From: Prevotella sp.
Lineage (GTDB): Bacteria; Bacteroidota; Bacteroidia; Bacteroidales; Bacteroidaceae
DNA length: 57,921 nt
Assembly (NCBI GenBank): GCA_022773395.1
Contig: JALFBL010000087.1
Span: 1 to 57,921, forward strand
Reading direction: 5' to 3'
Positions 9,568-17,385 of this stretch are shown here, piece after piece. Both the position numbers and the translations under genes were made by a program. How positions within the stretch are numbered: position 1 is the first letter of the stretch; each line of letters opens with the position of its first letter. The notes under the pieces were generated by a model. It was not told where the DNA came from. It saw nothing but the letters and a program-made list of their open reading frames with translations, and did no database searches.

Positions 9568-10892
9568 TGCTCGTCCTCCGTCAATATTTCTACTAATTCG
9601 TCGATTTCTTCTTTTGTCCGTTTCTCCGTTACTGCAAACATGATGGTGTTGTCGTTCACCTTGATTCCGGCAAGATAGCCAAACTCGATACATTTTTCCT
9701 GCAGTGCGTCAATGTCGCCTTCGTAGGTCACGCAGAACTCATTGAGGAAAGGCTGGTTGAACGTTTGCTTGAATTTTCCTGATTCAACGAGTTTGTCGCA
9801 AAGGTAATGTGCGCCAGCATACGAAAGGTTGGCTGCTTCTTTCACGCCTTCCTTTCCCATCAGGGACAGGTAGATGGTTACGTACAAGGCCATCAGACTT
9901 TGGTTGGAGCAAATGTTGGAGGTGGCCTTCTGGCGGCGGATGTGTTGTTCACGGGCCTGAAGGGTGAGAACGAATGCGCGCTGTCCCTTGCTGTCTTGCG
10001 TCATGCCAACGATGCGTCCCGGTATTTTGCGGATGAGCTTTTCCGTACAGCACAGATAACCTACGCTCGGTCCTCCGAATGCCATGGGAAGACCCAAACT
10101 TTGGGCATCGCCCGCAGCAATGTCGGCTCCCCATTCTTTGGGTGTTTTCAGCACGGCAAGGTCTGCTGCCACAGCATTGATGATGAATTGTCCTTTGGCT
10201 GCATGGATAGAGTCTGCAAATCCTGTGAAATCTTCAACGATACCGTAATAATTAGGCATCTGAACCACAACTCCGGCAACACCGCCTTCTGCAATCTTTG
10301 CGTCCATGTCAGCCTTGTCAGTCACACCGTTTTTTTCCTTGATGGAAACGATGTCTATGCCTTGGAATTTCGCATAGGTATCTACAACGCGGCGAATTTT
10401 GGGGTCAACTGTTTCGCTTACCAGTACCTTTGTGCATTTCTTGCCAGATGCGAAAGCCATCATCACGGCTTCGGCCGTTGCGGTGGATCCGTCGTACATG
10501 GAAGCGTTGGAGATATCCATGCCCGTTAGTTCAGCCATCATGCTCTGGAACTCGAATATATAGTGAAGCGTTCCCTGAGAAATCTCAGCCTGATACGGAG
10601 TATAACTGGTCAGGAACTCTGAGCGTTCAATAATGTTGGGAATCACCGACGGGGCATAGTGGTCGTAAGAACCCGCTCCGGCAAAACAGGTAAGCTGGTC
10701 GTTCTGCATTCCGAGAGAATCGAACCATTGCCTGATTTCCAGCTCGCTCATCGCCTCTGGTATATTGTAGTCGCCTTTAAATCGGATGCTGTCTGGAACA
10801 TCTGCATAGAGGTCGTCGAGCGACTTCAGCCCAGCCACTTTCAGCATCTCGTTGATTTCCTCTTGTGTATGAGGCAAAAATTTGAAAGCCAT
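9564..10892 (-). CDS. gcvPA: Glycine dehydrogenase (decarboxylating) subunit 1
   Basis: The non-PLP half of the split, two-subunit P protein. The 442 residues carry family blocks FLPHTQEEINEML (4-16), GAGSYDHYAPSVIPNI, SFRxPYQAEISQGTLQ-like TPYQAEISQGTLHYIFEFQ, and SLGLPMAFGGPSVGYL. Its C-terminus overlaps the gcvPB start by 4 bases. A 95-base gap with a hairpin separates it from gcvH upstream. The split arrangement, rather than a single GcvP of about 950 residues, is common in anaerobes and in many Bacteroidetes. Confidence 0.95.
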   Translation of the reverse strand: MAFKFLPHTQEEINEMLKVAGLKSLDDLYADVPDSIRFKGDYNIPEAMSELEIRQWFDSLGMQNDQLTCFAGAGSYDHYAPSVIPNIIERSEFLTSYTPYQAEISQGTLHYIFEFQSMMAELTGMDISNASMYDGSTATAEAVMMAFASGKKCTKVLVSETVDPKIRRVVDTYAKFQGIDIVSIKEKNGVTDKADMDAKIAEGGVAGVVVQMPNYYGIVEDFTGFADSIHAAKGQFIINAVAADLAVLKTPKEWGADIAAGDAQSLGLPMAFGGPSVGYLCCTEKLIRKIPGRIVGMTQDSKGQRAFVLTLQAREQHIRRQKATSNICSNQSLMALYVTIYLSLMGKEGVKEAANLSYAGAHYLCDKLVESGKFKQTFNQPFLNEFCVTYEGDIDALQEKCIEFGYLAGIKVNDNTIMFAVTEKRTKEEIDELVEILTEDEQ

Positions 10893-10931
10893 ATTTATAA
10901 TTTTAAGATATAGATATTTTAAACAGCCTTA

Positions 10932-10961
10932 CCTTTCTCCTATATATAATAAGGAGAAAGG
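10932..10961 (-). promoter_or_regulatory. Intercistronic hairpin between gcvH and gcvPA
   Basis: CCTTTCTCC (10932-10940) and GGAGAAAGG (10953-10961) form a perfect 9-bp stem with an AT-only 12-base loop (TATATATAATAA). It lies between the gcvH stop (10988) and the gcvPA start (10892). No U-run follows on the transcript strand. The likely roles are processing, 3'-end stabilisation or partial termination, which would let the small H protein be made in excess over P. This is inference from position and shape. Confidence 0.6.
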
Positions 10962-10987
10962 CAAGACCGGTGTTGTCATTTTATGAT

Positions 10988-11371
10988 TTACTGGTTGTTG
11001 CAGAACTCTTCGTATGCCTTTGCATCCATCAGACCGTCAAGTTCGGCCATGTCGGCAATCTTCACTTTGATGATCCAGTTGGCATAGGCGTCCTGGTTAA
11101 TTAGTTCAGGCTGGTCTTCCAGGGCTTCGTTGGTTTCAACAACGATTCCGCCAATGGGCGACTTCAGGTCGCTTGCCGCCTTTACGCTTTCCACTGCACC
11201 GAAATCGTCTTCGGCTTCAATCTCGTCGTCCTCGTCTGGCATGTCAACGTAAACGATATTACCCAATGCGTTTTGAGCATAGTCCGTAATACCGATATAT
11301 CCGAATTCTCCTTCTACCTTTACATACTCGTGACTCTCAGAATAGTAGAGTCCTTCTATTACTTTTGCCAT
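10988..11371 (-). CDS. gcvH: Glycine cleavage system H protein
   Basis: The lipoyl carrier that shuttles the aminomethyl group between P, T and L proteins. The 127 residues match the family length. The lipoyl-lysine motif ESVKAASDLKSP places the modified residue at Lys64. The N-terminal YSESHEYV and GYIGITDYAQNALGNIVYVDMP blocks are diagnostic. The gene lies 54 bases after gcvT and is followed by the 10932-10961 hairpin. Attachment of lipoate probably depends on the lplA gene at the head of this operon. Confidence 0.97.
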   Translation of the reverse strand: MAKVIEGLYYSESHEYVKVEGEFGYIGITDYAQNALGNIVYVDMPDEDDEIEAEDDFGAVESVKAASDLKSPIGGIVVETNEALEDQPELINQDAYANWIIKVKIADMAELDGLMDAKAYEEFCNNQ

Positions 11372-11425
11372 GATTTAAAATATTTTTTAGTTAATAAATG
11401 ATTCTGTCTACAATTGGGTTATTGC

Positions 11426-12517
11426 TTATTTCTTGTAGTGCTTGTCGTAGAATTTCTTCTTCACAACAATGCTTGGGAATGTTTTCTTGCGAATCTGTAT
11501 CTCCACTTCTGTTCCCAATTTGGCGTGTGCAACATCCACCAAAGCCATGCATACGCTCTTGTCGTTGGAAATGGTGTGGTAGCCTGTGGTCACTTCGCCC
11601 ACTTTTTCTCCATTCACAACAACGGCATAGCCATTGCGGGGGATGGCGCGGTCTTTCAATTCAATTCCTATCACTCTCTGCTTCACGCCTTCTTCCTTCT
11701 GCTTTGTCAGAGCTTCTTTGCCGATGAACTCCTCTTTATCCAGTTTGCAGAACATGCTGAGGCCAGCCATCACGGGCGAAATGTCTGCGCTCAACTCATG
11801 TCCGTAGAGTGGAAGACCCACCTCGAAACGCAGCGTGTCGCGGCATCCCAGTCCGCAAGGCTTGCATCTTTTGCTTTCCATCAATTTGTCCCATTGTGCG
11901 TTGATGAAATCGTGAGAGCCGTAGATTTCGAATCCGTCTTCACCGGTATAGCCTGTGCGGCTGACAATGATTTCCTCGTTGTTCACCGCAATGGTTTTTG
12001 CCGTGTAGAACTCCAGTTCCTTGCAGTTCAGTTTCAGAACTTCTTCAACCACAGCTTCGCCCTCTGGTCCTTGAACGGCCAGCTGGGCATAATATTCTGA
12101 TGCGTTCTGAATGTCGATGTCAAACCCTTCGGCCTGTTTCTTCATCCATTCCCAGTCTTTGTCTATGTTGGCAGCATTGATTACGATGAAGTAGTCTTGC
12201 TCCTTCATCTTGTAAACCAGCATGTCGTCAACTGTACCTCCGTTTTCATAACACATCATGCCATAGAAAACTTGTCCGTCTTTCGCGCCGGAAACATCGT
12301 TGGTGAAAATATGGTTGACGTATTTTTCAGCTTCTTTTCCTTTGACAGTCACCTCGCCCATGTGCGACACGTCAAACACGCCGCACGCCTGGCGCACGGC
12401 ATTGTGCTCTTCGATGATGGTTGAATACTGAATGGGCATGTCAAAGCCGCCGAACGGTGAAATCTGTGCACCCAGTGCAACATGTTTGTCATAAAGACAC
12501 GTTCTTTTGTTTTCCAT
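11426..12517 (-). CDS. gcvT: Aminomethyltransferase (glycine cleavage T protein)
   Basis: Transfers the methylene carbon from aminomethyl-lipoyl GcvH to tetrahydrofolate and releases ammonia. The 363 residues have the T-protein start LGAQISPFGGFDMPIQYS (about 16-33) and GVFDVSHMGEVTVKGKEA. The folate-site segment SRTGYTGEDGFEIY and the C-terminal GEVTTGYHTISNDKSVCMALV follow. Its stop is 54 bases before gcvH and its start 53 bases after lplA. No separate promoter is visible, so it reads as the second gene of the operon. Confidence 0.96.
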   Translation of the reverse strand: MENKRTCLYDKHVALGAQISPFGGFDMPIQYSTIIEEHNAVRQACGVFDVSHMGEVTVKGKEAEKYVNHIFTNDVSGAKDGQVFYGMMCYENGGTVDDMLVYKMKEQDYFIVINAANIDKDWEWMKKQAEGFDIDIQNASEYYAQLAVQGPEGEAVVEEVLKLNCKELEFYTAKTIAVNNEEIIVSRTGYTGEDGFEIYGSHDFINAQWDKLMESKRCKPCGLGCRDTLRFEVGLPLYGHELSADISPVMAGLSMFCKLDKEEFIGKEALTKQKEEGVKQRVIGIELKDRAIPRNGYAVVVNGEKVGEVTTGYHTISNDKSVCMALVDVAHAKLGTEVEIQIRKKTFPSIVVKKKFYDKHYKK

Positions 12518-12570
12518 TTTATTTTCTCGTTTTAATGAATTGTTCTATCTGTATTGTGAGTTCGTCATGC

Positions 12571-13539
12571 TCATTCTGCCATTAAAGAGACCAGATCTTC
12601 CTTTTTCAGGTTCATAACCACATCGCTGATGTTGTCGGGCAGAATGTTTGTCAAACTTTCTCTTGTCAATTCGGTGTTCTTCAAGCTGTTGCACATCGCT
12701 CCAATGTCGCCAGTCAAGAAATAGTCGCCTTTGAAGTCAATGTCTTTAATCATATTGTTTTTCAATTCTATTCTTGCCTCAATCAGTCCCACGCCCTCAA
12801 TGCGGCGTTTCTTGATGATGGAATATCTCGGGTTGTTGCCGTAGATGAACTCGTTGGAGAGATATTCTTTTTCAATTTCCTGGATTTTTTCCACATCTTC
12901 TTCGGTCAGAGCCAGGCTGTCCGTGCAAATGTCCTTGACAATGAAATCTCTAATCTCTTCCAGACTCTTGTCTGTGTGGTCTTTCAAGAGAGCGACGCGC
13001 TGCCTCACGCTTTTCACTCCCTTGCTGATCAACTTTTCATCATCGGGCGTGATGCTTCCCACCATGTTTTCCATATTGGTGTCCCACAGCATAGTGCCGT
13101 GTACGATGCTTCTTCCCGGAATGTGGTAAAAAGCGTTTCCGCTCACCTTCCGCCCGTTCAGCAAGATGTCGTTTCTGCCGTTTGCCTCGGCCGGAATGCC
13201 TAATTTTCTCAGTGACTGGACCACCATGCTCACGTATTTGTGGTGAGTGAGGCACACTTGGTCGCTGCTCGTGACGTATGCCAGCATCATGTTGCTCATG
13301 TCGGCATATACGCATCCGCCTCCGCTTTTGCGGCGGTACATTTGCACATTGTGCTTTTTGCAGTAGTCTATGTTTACCTCGTTCTCTATCAGCTGGTTTC
13401 TTCCGAAAACCACACTGGGCTCAACTTGCCAGATGAAGAAAGCGTCTTGCACATCTATATTGCGTGCAATGTACTCTTCCATTGCCAAGTAAAAGCTCAT
13501 TTTCCTAATTTTATTTTCGGGTAATGATATGTGGTGCAT
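12571..13539 (-). CDS. lplA: Lipoate-protein ligase A
   Basis: Activates lipoate with ATP and attaches it to lysines of lipoyl domains, here most plausibly Lys64 of GcvH. The 322 residues include the ligase core with RRKSGGGCVYADMSN (about 68-82) and GRKVSGNAFYHIPGRSIVHGT, and a C-terminal accessory domain (NNPRYSIIKKRRIEG onward), which typifies stand-alone LplA. The start at 13539 (MHHISLPENK) is chosen because the longer frame begins with a TTG inside the promoter -7 box. It is the first gene of the gcv operon, 53 bases ahead of gcvT. Confidence 0.92.
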   Translation of the reverse strand: MHHISLPENKIRKMSFYLAMEEYIARNIDVQDAFFIWQVEPSVVFGRNQLIENEVNIDYCKKHNVQMYRRKSGGGCVYADMSNMMLAYVTSSDQVCLTHHKYVSMVVQSLRKLGIPAEANGRNDILLNGRKVSGNAFYHIPGRSIVHGTMLWDTNMENMVGSITPDDEKLISKGVKSVRQRVALLKDHTDKSLEEIRDFIVKDICTDSLALTEEDVEKIQEIEKEYLSNEFIYGNNPRYSIIKKRRIEGVGLIEARIELKNNMIKDIDFKGDYFLTGDIGAMCNSLKNTELTRESLTNILPDNISDVVMNLKKEDLVSLMAE

Positions 13540-13572
13540 GTGTTTAATAGTATATGTTTCGTATATTTTGTG

Positions 13573-13603
13573 CAAATATATAAAATAGTCGTGATACGAC
13601 CAA
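13573..13603 (-). promoter_or_regulatory. Promoter of the lplA-gcvTHPAPB-lpdA operon
   Basis: On the minus strand TTG (13603-13601, within TTTGTTG) is followed by a 20-base spacer and TATATTTG (13580-13573). Transcription should begin near 13567, leaving a leader of about 28 bases before the lplA ATG. That is too short to hold a glycine riboswitch. Confidence 0.65.
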
Positions 13604-13639
13604 CAAATGAAACATTAAATTATTTAAAAAACAATGCTT

Positions 13640-14110
13640 TATGTGCAGGGTTAGAAAGTGTGAAAATGCCCGGTGTCCTTTTTGTTTAACACTTTGGGAG
13701 AAAGGTTTTAACACGAAATTTTGCTTATTTGAAAATTTCTTTCCTTTTGCTCCTGTTTTTACCAAAACAAGCGTCTTTGTAAATCGTTGTACGACAGGTT
13801 GTTATGGGAAATATGTAAGGCATGTGTTTCTGCGGATGTTCCGTTGGATGCCAACGGATGATTCCTTGCCGCTTAATGGTTGATAACTTGGCAGCCAGTG
13901 TAAGGATGGTTGTGTTGCAAGGGATTGTGTTTTGCGCCGGAAAGCGTCGTCCGTTGTTTTTGGGGGAAATATGCGTTTTGTTGCAAGTGATGAGGATGTG
14001 TGTAGCGGATGATTCCTTGCTTTTCTATTTTGAAGAAAAATCCTGACAAAAAATAAAGCAAAATTTTAACGGATGGAACACTTTTTTGCATTTTTCGGAG
14101 ACTGAAAGGA
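13640..14110. other. Gene-free stretch between the gcv operon and the acidic-tailed gene, with short repeats
   Basis: About 470 bases without a convincing gene. A 15-base direct repeat CGGATGATTCCTTGC occurs at 13855-13869 and 14006-14020. The first copy overlaps a compact hairpin, CCGTTGG-ATG-CCAACGG (13841-13857). A 56-codon open frame (13878-14045, plus strand) spans the second repeat but has no recognised similarity, promoter or signal. It may be a decayed gene or a dispersed intergenic repeat of this lineage. Confidence 0.4.
13841..13857. repeat. Perfect short hairpin CCGTTGG-ATG-CCAACGG
   Basis: Two 7-base arms are separated by ATG. The right arm runs into the first copy of the CGGATGATTCCTTGC repeat. 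No T-run follows on either strand. Confidence 0.5.
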
Positions 14111-14112
14111 AA

Positions 14113-14137
14113 AAGCCATTCCGGTAAGGAATGGCTT
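14113..14137 (-). terminator. Terminator of the acidic-tailed protein gene
   Basis: On the minus strand AAGCCATTCC (14137-14128) and GGAATGGCTT (14122-14113) form a 10-bp stem with a 5-base loop, followed by TTTCC and further T-rich sequence. It lies 14 bases past the gene's stop codon. Confidence 0.8.
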
Positions 14138-14151
14138 GTGCTCCTTTGCTT

Positions 14152-14970
14152 TTAGAAGTCGTCTTCGTCGGCCACTTCTTCCGCCTCGATGTCGAGGTCT
14201 TCTGGACTTTCGTCTATAGTTGTTCTGTAACTCTCTTCTGTCAGTTTGTCTTCATCGTAATCATCGTCTTCATCGTCCATTTCGCGATAATGGTCGATGA
14301 TTTCCTCCTCTCCGTCTTCTTCGTCATTGTCGTCCTTATACTTGTCTATGCCTTTGTCCTCGTCAAACTCAAATCTTTTTCGCGGACGTTCAACTAATGG
14401 CTTTTCCTTTGCAAAGATGGCTTCCACCCAAGTTCCTTTGGGTATTTCAAGCACCTCGAAGCCGTCGGCCACTTTCTTCTCGTACATTCCGCCGGCATTG
14501 TGCAATCTGTCTTTGGGCAGTGTGGTTGTGCTGATGTCGAACCCGCTTTGTATGATGTCCTGCACGCTTTGTGAGAGCGAGTCCCATCCGCCTCCAAAGT
14601 TGCGATCGAGCACCTCTACCAGTTTTGATGCGGATATGTAGCGGATATTCTCGTAGGTAAGGTCTGTTACACGCATAATTGGGCGTTTCTTTACAGCCCA
14701 TTTGTATTTTGTGTTTTCGTCAATGCGTATGTTTCCCACCTTGAATCCTCGCGCTTCATATTTCTTGACGACTTCAGGTTTGTCGATTTTTATTTCCTCT
14801 ATTTCAAATGCGCTGCGCAGTATGTCCGTGTAATGTCTCATGTTGTCTTTCAGGTCGGAATCCCTTTCTGCCGCTTCCCAAATACGGAATACGTCGTTTT
14901 CCTGAATGTCCCAGACATTACTTTTGTTCATCGATTTCAATGTTAATGCTTTGTTTGCCTTTTCCTTCAT
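14152..14970 (-). CDS. Conserved-looking protein of unknown function with strongly acidic C-terminal tail
   Basis: I do not recognise this 272-residue protein. Residues about 1-200 look globular and mixed charge, with RPIMRVTDLTYENIRYISASKLVEVLDRNFGGGWDSL (in two parts) as the most structured segment. From about 205 to the end, roughly half of the residues are Asp or Glu with scattered Lys, Arg and Tyr, so the tail is probably disordered. There is no signal peptide or membrane helix, so it is likely cytoplasmic. Such tails occur in DNA mimics, histone-like chaperones and ribosome-associated factors, but no function can be assigned. It starts 81 bases after the amidase gene and has its own terminator. 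Confidence 0.75.
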   Translation of the reverse strand: MKEKANKALTLKSMNKSNVWDIQENDVFRIWEAAERDSDLKDNMRHYTDILRSAFEIEEIKIDKPEVVKKYEARGFKVGNIRIDENTKYKWAVKKRPIMRVTDLTYENIRYISASKLVEVLDRNFGGGWDSLSQSVQDIIQSGFDISTTTLPKDRLHNAGGMYEKKVADGFEVLEIPKGTWVEAIFAKEKPLVERPRKRFEFDEDKGIDKYKDDNDEEDGEEEIIDHYREMDDEDDDYDEDKLTEESYRTTIDESPEDLDIEAEEVADEDDF

Positions 14971-15051
14971 ATCATGTCGCTTATTTTCTGTTTTTTCAGT
15001 TTTACATTCTTTCCCTCTGGGGCAGCAATCCCGGGCAGGGTTGGCTTTCTG

Positions 15052-15813
15052 TCAGCCGATGTCCAGTGTAAAAGAATCCATGTCTTCCAGAGCGGGGAAT
15101 TTCTTCCTGAAATGGTTCAGCTGGTCTATGTCTATCTCGGCTGTCAGAACATGTTCCGTATCAGATTTGCTTTCTGCGATGGCCTTTCCGTAGAAGTCAA
15201 TCAGTGCGCTGTGCCCCTCGTAATGGCAGGATGGGTCGTTGCCTGTGCGGTTGCACCCAATGACGTAGCATTGGTTTTCTATGGCGCGAGCGCGCAAAAG
15301 GGTGTCCCAGACGTTTTGGCGCGAGTCGGGCCAGTTGGCCACGCAGATCATTGCATCGTAGTCTTTCCTGCATCTCGCCCATACAGGAAACCGCAGGTCG
15401 TAGCAGGTGGTGAGCAAGAAACGGATTCCACCATATTCCACAATAACCCGCCTGTTGCCTTTTGAAAAGAACAAGTCTTCTTTCCCGTAACTGAAAAGGT
15501 GGCGTTTGTCGTAGAAATCCACCGTTCCGTCGGGTTTTGCAAAGAACAAGCGGTTGGCATTTTTGCCGCTGTCAAGAGGCATGGCAAGGCTGCCGCACAC
15601 TGCTGCCCGATGTGATTGCGCCTTGGATTTCATCCATTCCAAGGCCTTGTCTTGCGGTTTCACATGACAGTTGGTCATGAACCCCGTGCTCCACATTTCT
15701 GGGAGTACATACAGATCAGATGAGGGAGCGGCATCGAAAAGCCGGTCTGCTGCCACGATGTTCCTGTCGGGGTCGCCCCAAATGATATCTGTCTGAAAAA
15801 GGGTTATTTTCAT
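15052..15813 (-). CDS. Nitrilase-superfamily amidase (omega-amidase/YafV-like)
   Basis: A 253-residue C-N hydrolase. The catalytic triad is visible: Glu in LPEMWSTGF (near 40), Lys in YDKRHLFSYGKE and Cys in LLTTCYDLRFPVW. The FSYGKE and CYDLRFP signatures place it with YafV/NIT2-type omega-amidases, which hydrolyse alpha-ketoglutaramate or alpha-ketosuccinamate in metabolite repair. Exact substrate is inferred. The start could be 15813 (MKITLFQTD) or 15822 (three codons more); the first matches the family better. Its promoter lies at 15843-15872 and the acidic-tailed gene follows. Confidence 0.87.
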   Translation of the reverse strand: MKITLFQTDIIWGDPDRNIVAADRLFDAAPSSDLYVLPEMWSTGFMTNCHVKPQDKALEWMKSKAQSHRAAVCGSLAMPLDSGKNANRLFFAKPDGTVDFYDKRHLFSYGKEDLFFSKGNRRVIVEYGGIRFLLTTCYDLRFPVWARCRKDYDAMICVANWPDSRQNVWDTLLRARAIENQCYVIGCNRTGNDPSCHYEGHSALIDFYGKAIAESKSDTEHVLTAEIDIDQLNHFRKKFPALEDMDSFTLDIG

Positions 15814-15842
15814 TGTCAACATCCATCCGATTTTGATGCGTG

Positions 15843-15872
15843 CAAAGTTAGTGCATTAAATTTTAATTCCAA
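15843..15872 (-). promoter_or_regulatory. Promoter of the amidase gene
   Basis: On the minus strand TTG (15872-15870), a 19-base spacer and TAACTTTG (15850-15843). The expected start of transcription is near 15837, about 15-25 bases before the start codon. Confidence 0.65.
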
Positions 15873-15920
15873 GTTTTTTAATGGACATTTTTTGCGAATG
15901 ATAAAAAAAGGCCAGTAATA

Positions 15921-15952
15921 TTGGGGACTGTCAACTATAATTCTTACCTTTG
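15921..15952 (+). promoter_or_regulatory. Promoter of rarA
   Basis: TTG (15921-15923), a 21-base spacer and TACCTTTG (15945-15952). The predicted start near 15958 leaves about 75 bases before the family-supported ATG at 16033. An in-frame GTG at 15970 would give a 12-base leader. Confidence 0.6.
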
Positions 15953-16032
15953 CATATAGAATAGGTGCAGTGTTGGCCAAGAAGAGCAAGTTGCCTTGTT
16001 TTTGGGTCTGCGCTGCCTTTCCGCCCGATGAT

Positions 16033-17307
16033 ATGATACAACCGCTGGCCGAAAGGATGAGACCTCACGCTTTGGACGATTATGTAGGACAAAAGCATTT
16101 GGTGGGTGAGGGGGCTGCTCTGCGCAGGATGATTGATGCAGGGCGCATACCTTCTTTTATCCTGTGGGGACCTCCTGGGGTGGGAAAGACAACGCTGGCA
16201 CAAATCATAGCCGGCCGGTTAGAAATACCTTTCTACACATTAAGTGCTGTGACCAGTGGTGTGAAGGAGGTGAGAGAGGTTATTGAAAAGGCTAAGAACG
16301 GTCGCTTTTTCCATTCGTCCAGCCCGATTCTCTTTATCGATGAGATTCATCGTTTCAGTAAGTCCCAGCAAGATTCTTTGTTGGGTGCTGTGGAGAAGGG
16401 AATTGTCACGCTGATTGGTGCAACAACGGAGAACCCATCGTTTGAGGTGATAAGCCCGCTTTTGTCGCGTTGCCAATTATATGTGCTGAAATCACTCGAA
16501 AAGGACGAATTGACCGATTTGCTGCAAAGGGCCATCTGGCAAGATACAGAATTGAGTAAGAAAAAGATCCGGCTTGCTGAAACGGAAGCCATGCTGCGCT
16601 ATAGTGGAGGGGATGCCCGAAAACTGCTCAACATTCTTGAACTCGTTGTGGAATCGGCAGCAGGCAACGAGGTGGAAATTACCAATGAGTATGTGGTAAA
16701 TGTATTGCAGCAAAATCCGCAGGCATACGATAAGGGCGGCGAGATGCACTACGACATCGTGTCTGCATTTATCAAAAGTATCAGGGGGAGCGATCCTGAT
16801 GCCGCACTCTATTGGATGGCAAGAATGATAGAGGGTGGGGAAGATCCCAAGTTCATTGCCCGGCGCATGGTGATAAGTGCGGCTGAAGACATCGGACTTG
16901 CCAATCCCAATGCGCTTCTTCTGGCAAATGCTGCTTTTGATGCCGTTACCAAGATAGGATGGCCTGAGGGAAGAATACCTTTGGCAGAATGTGCTGTCTA
17001 TCTGGCTGCCAGTCCGAAAAGCAACAGCGCATATATGGGAATAGGGAAAGCGCTTGAAACTGTGCGGAAAACGGGCAACCTGCCGGTTCCTCTGCATCTG
17101 AGAAACGCTCCTACGAAACTAATGGCCGAACTGGGTTATGGCGATGGTTACAAGTATGCCCACGATTATCCTGATGGTTTTGTTGAGCAGCAATTCATGC
17201 CAGATCGCTTGCAAGATGAGCGTTTGTGGAATGCGCAGCACACTCCCGCTGAAGAAAAATTGTACCAACGGATGTTGAGATGCTGGGGAGACCGCTTTAA
17301 GAATTAG
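16033..17307 (+). CDS. rarA: Replication-associated recombination protein RarA (MgsA) AAA+ ATPase
   Basis: A clamp-loader-like ATPase that acts at stalled replication forks. From the ATG at 16033 the protein has 424 residues. Walker A is GPPGVGKTT (Lys52), Walker B is ILFIDEIHRF (Asp103-Glu104), and GATTENPSFEV carries the sensor region. The C-terminal half has the RarA-specific YDIVSAFIKSIRGSDPDAALYW and YKYAHDYPDGFVEQQFMP, in segments. The family start MIQPLAERMRP fits the ATG at 16033. A GTG 21 codons upstream at 15970 is possible because of the promoter position, but would add a leader not known in the family. Confidence 0.95.
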   Translation: MIQPLAERMRPHALDDYVGQKHLVGEGAALRRMIDAGRIPSFILWGPPGVGKTTLAQIIAGRLEIPFYTLSAVTSGVKEVREVIEKAKNGRFFHSSSPILFIDEIHRFSKSQQDSLLGAVEKGIVTLIGATTENPSFEVISPLLSRCQLYVLKSLEKDELTDLLQRAIWQDTELSKKKIRLAETEAMLRYSGGDARKLLNILELVVESAAGNEVEITNEYVVNVLQQNPQAYDKGGEMHYDIVSAFIKSIRGSDPDAALYWMARMIEGGEDPKFIARRMVISAAEDIGLANPNALLLANAAFDAVTKIGWPEGRIPLAECAVYLAASPKSNSAYMGIGKALETVRKTGNLPVPLHLRNAPTKLMAELGYGDGYKYAHDYPDGFVEQQFMPDRLQDERLWNAQHTPAEEKLYQRMLRCWGDRFKN

Positions 17308-17385
17308 CCTTGGAGTTGATGGAAAGGGTGGAAGCATGGTGTCAAGAGATAAAGACGAACACTAAATAATAAAAGGAGAAAAATA

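Noticed and set aside
9568..9693. N-terminal extension of GcvPB by 42 residues
   Set aside because: The extension overlaps gcvPA coding sequence; the ATG at 9567 has a well-placed GGAGG and an ATGA overlap.
9807..10529. 240-codon plus-strand frame opposite gcvPA
   Set aside because: Antisense shadow of a conserved gene, very Cys/His-rich and without start signals.
13540..13575. TTG start extending LplA by twelve residues
   Set aside because: It overlaps the -7 element TATATTTG on the same strand; the ATG at 13539 fits the family start.
13540..13640. Glycine riboswitch upstream of the gcv operon
   Set aside because: The predicted leader is about 28 bases and no conserved aptamer blocks are seen.
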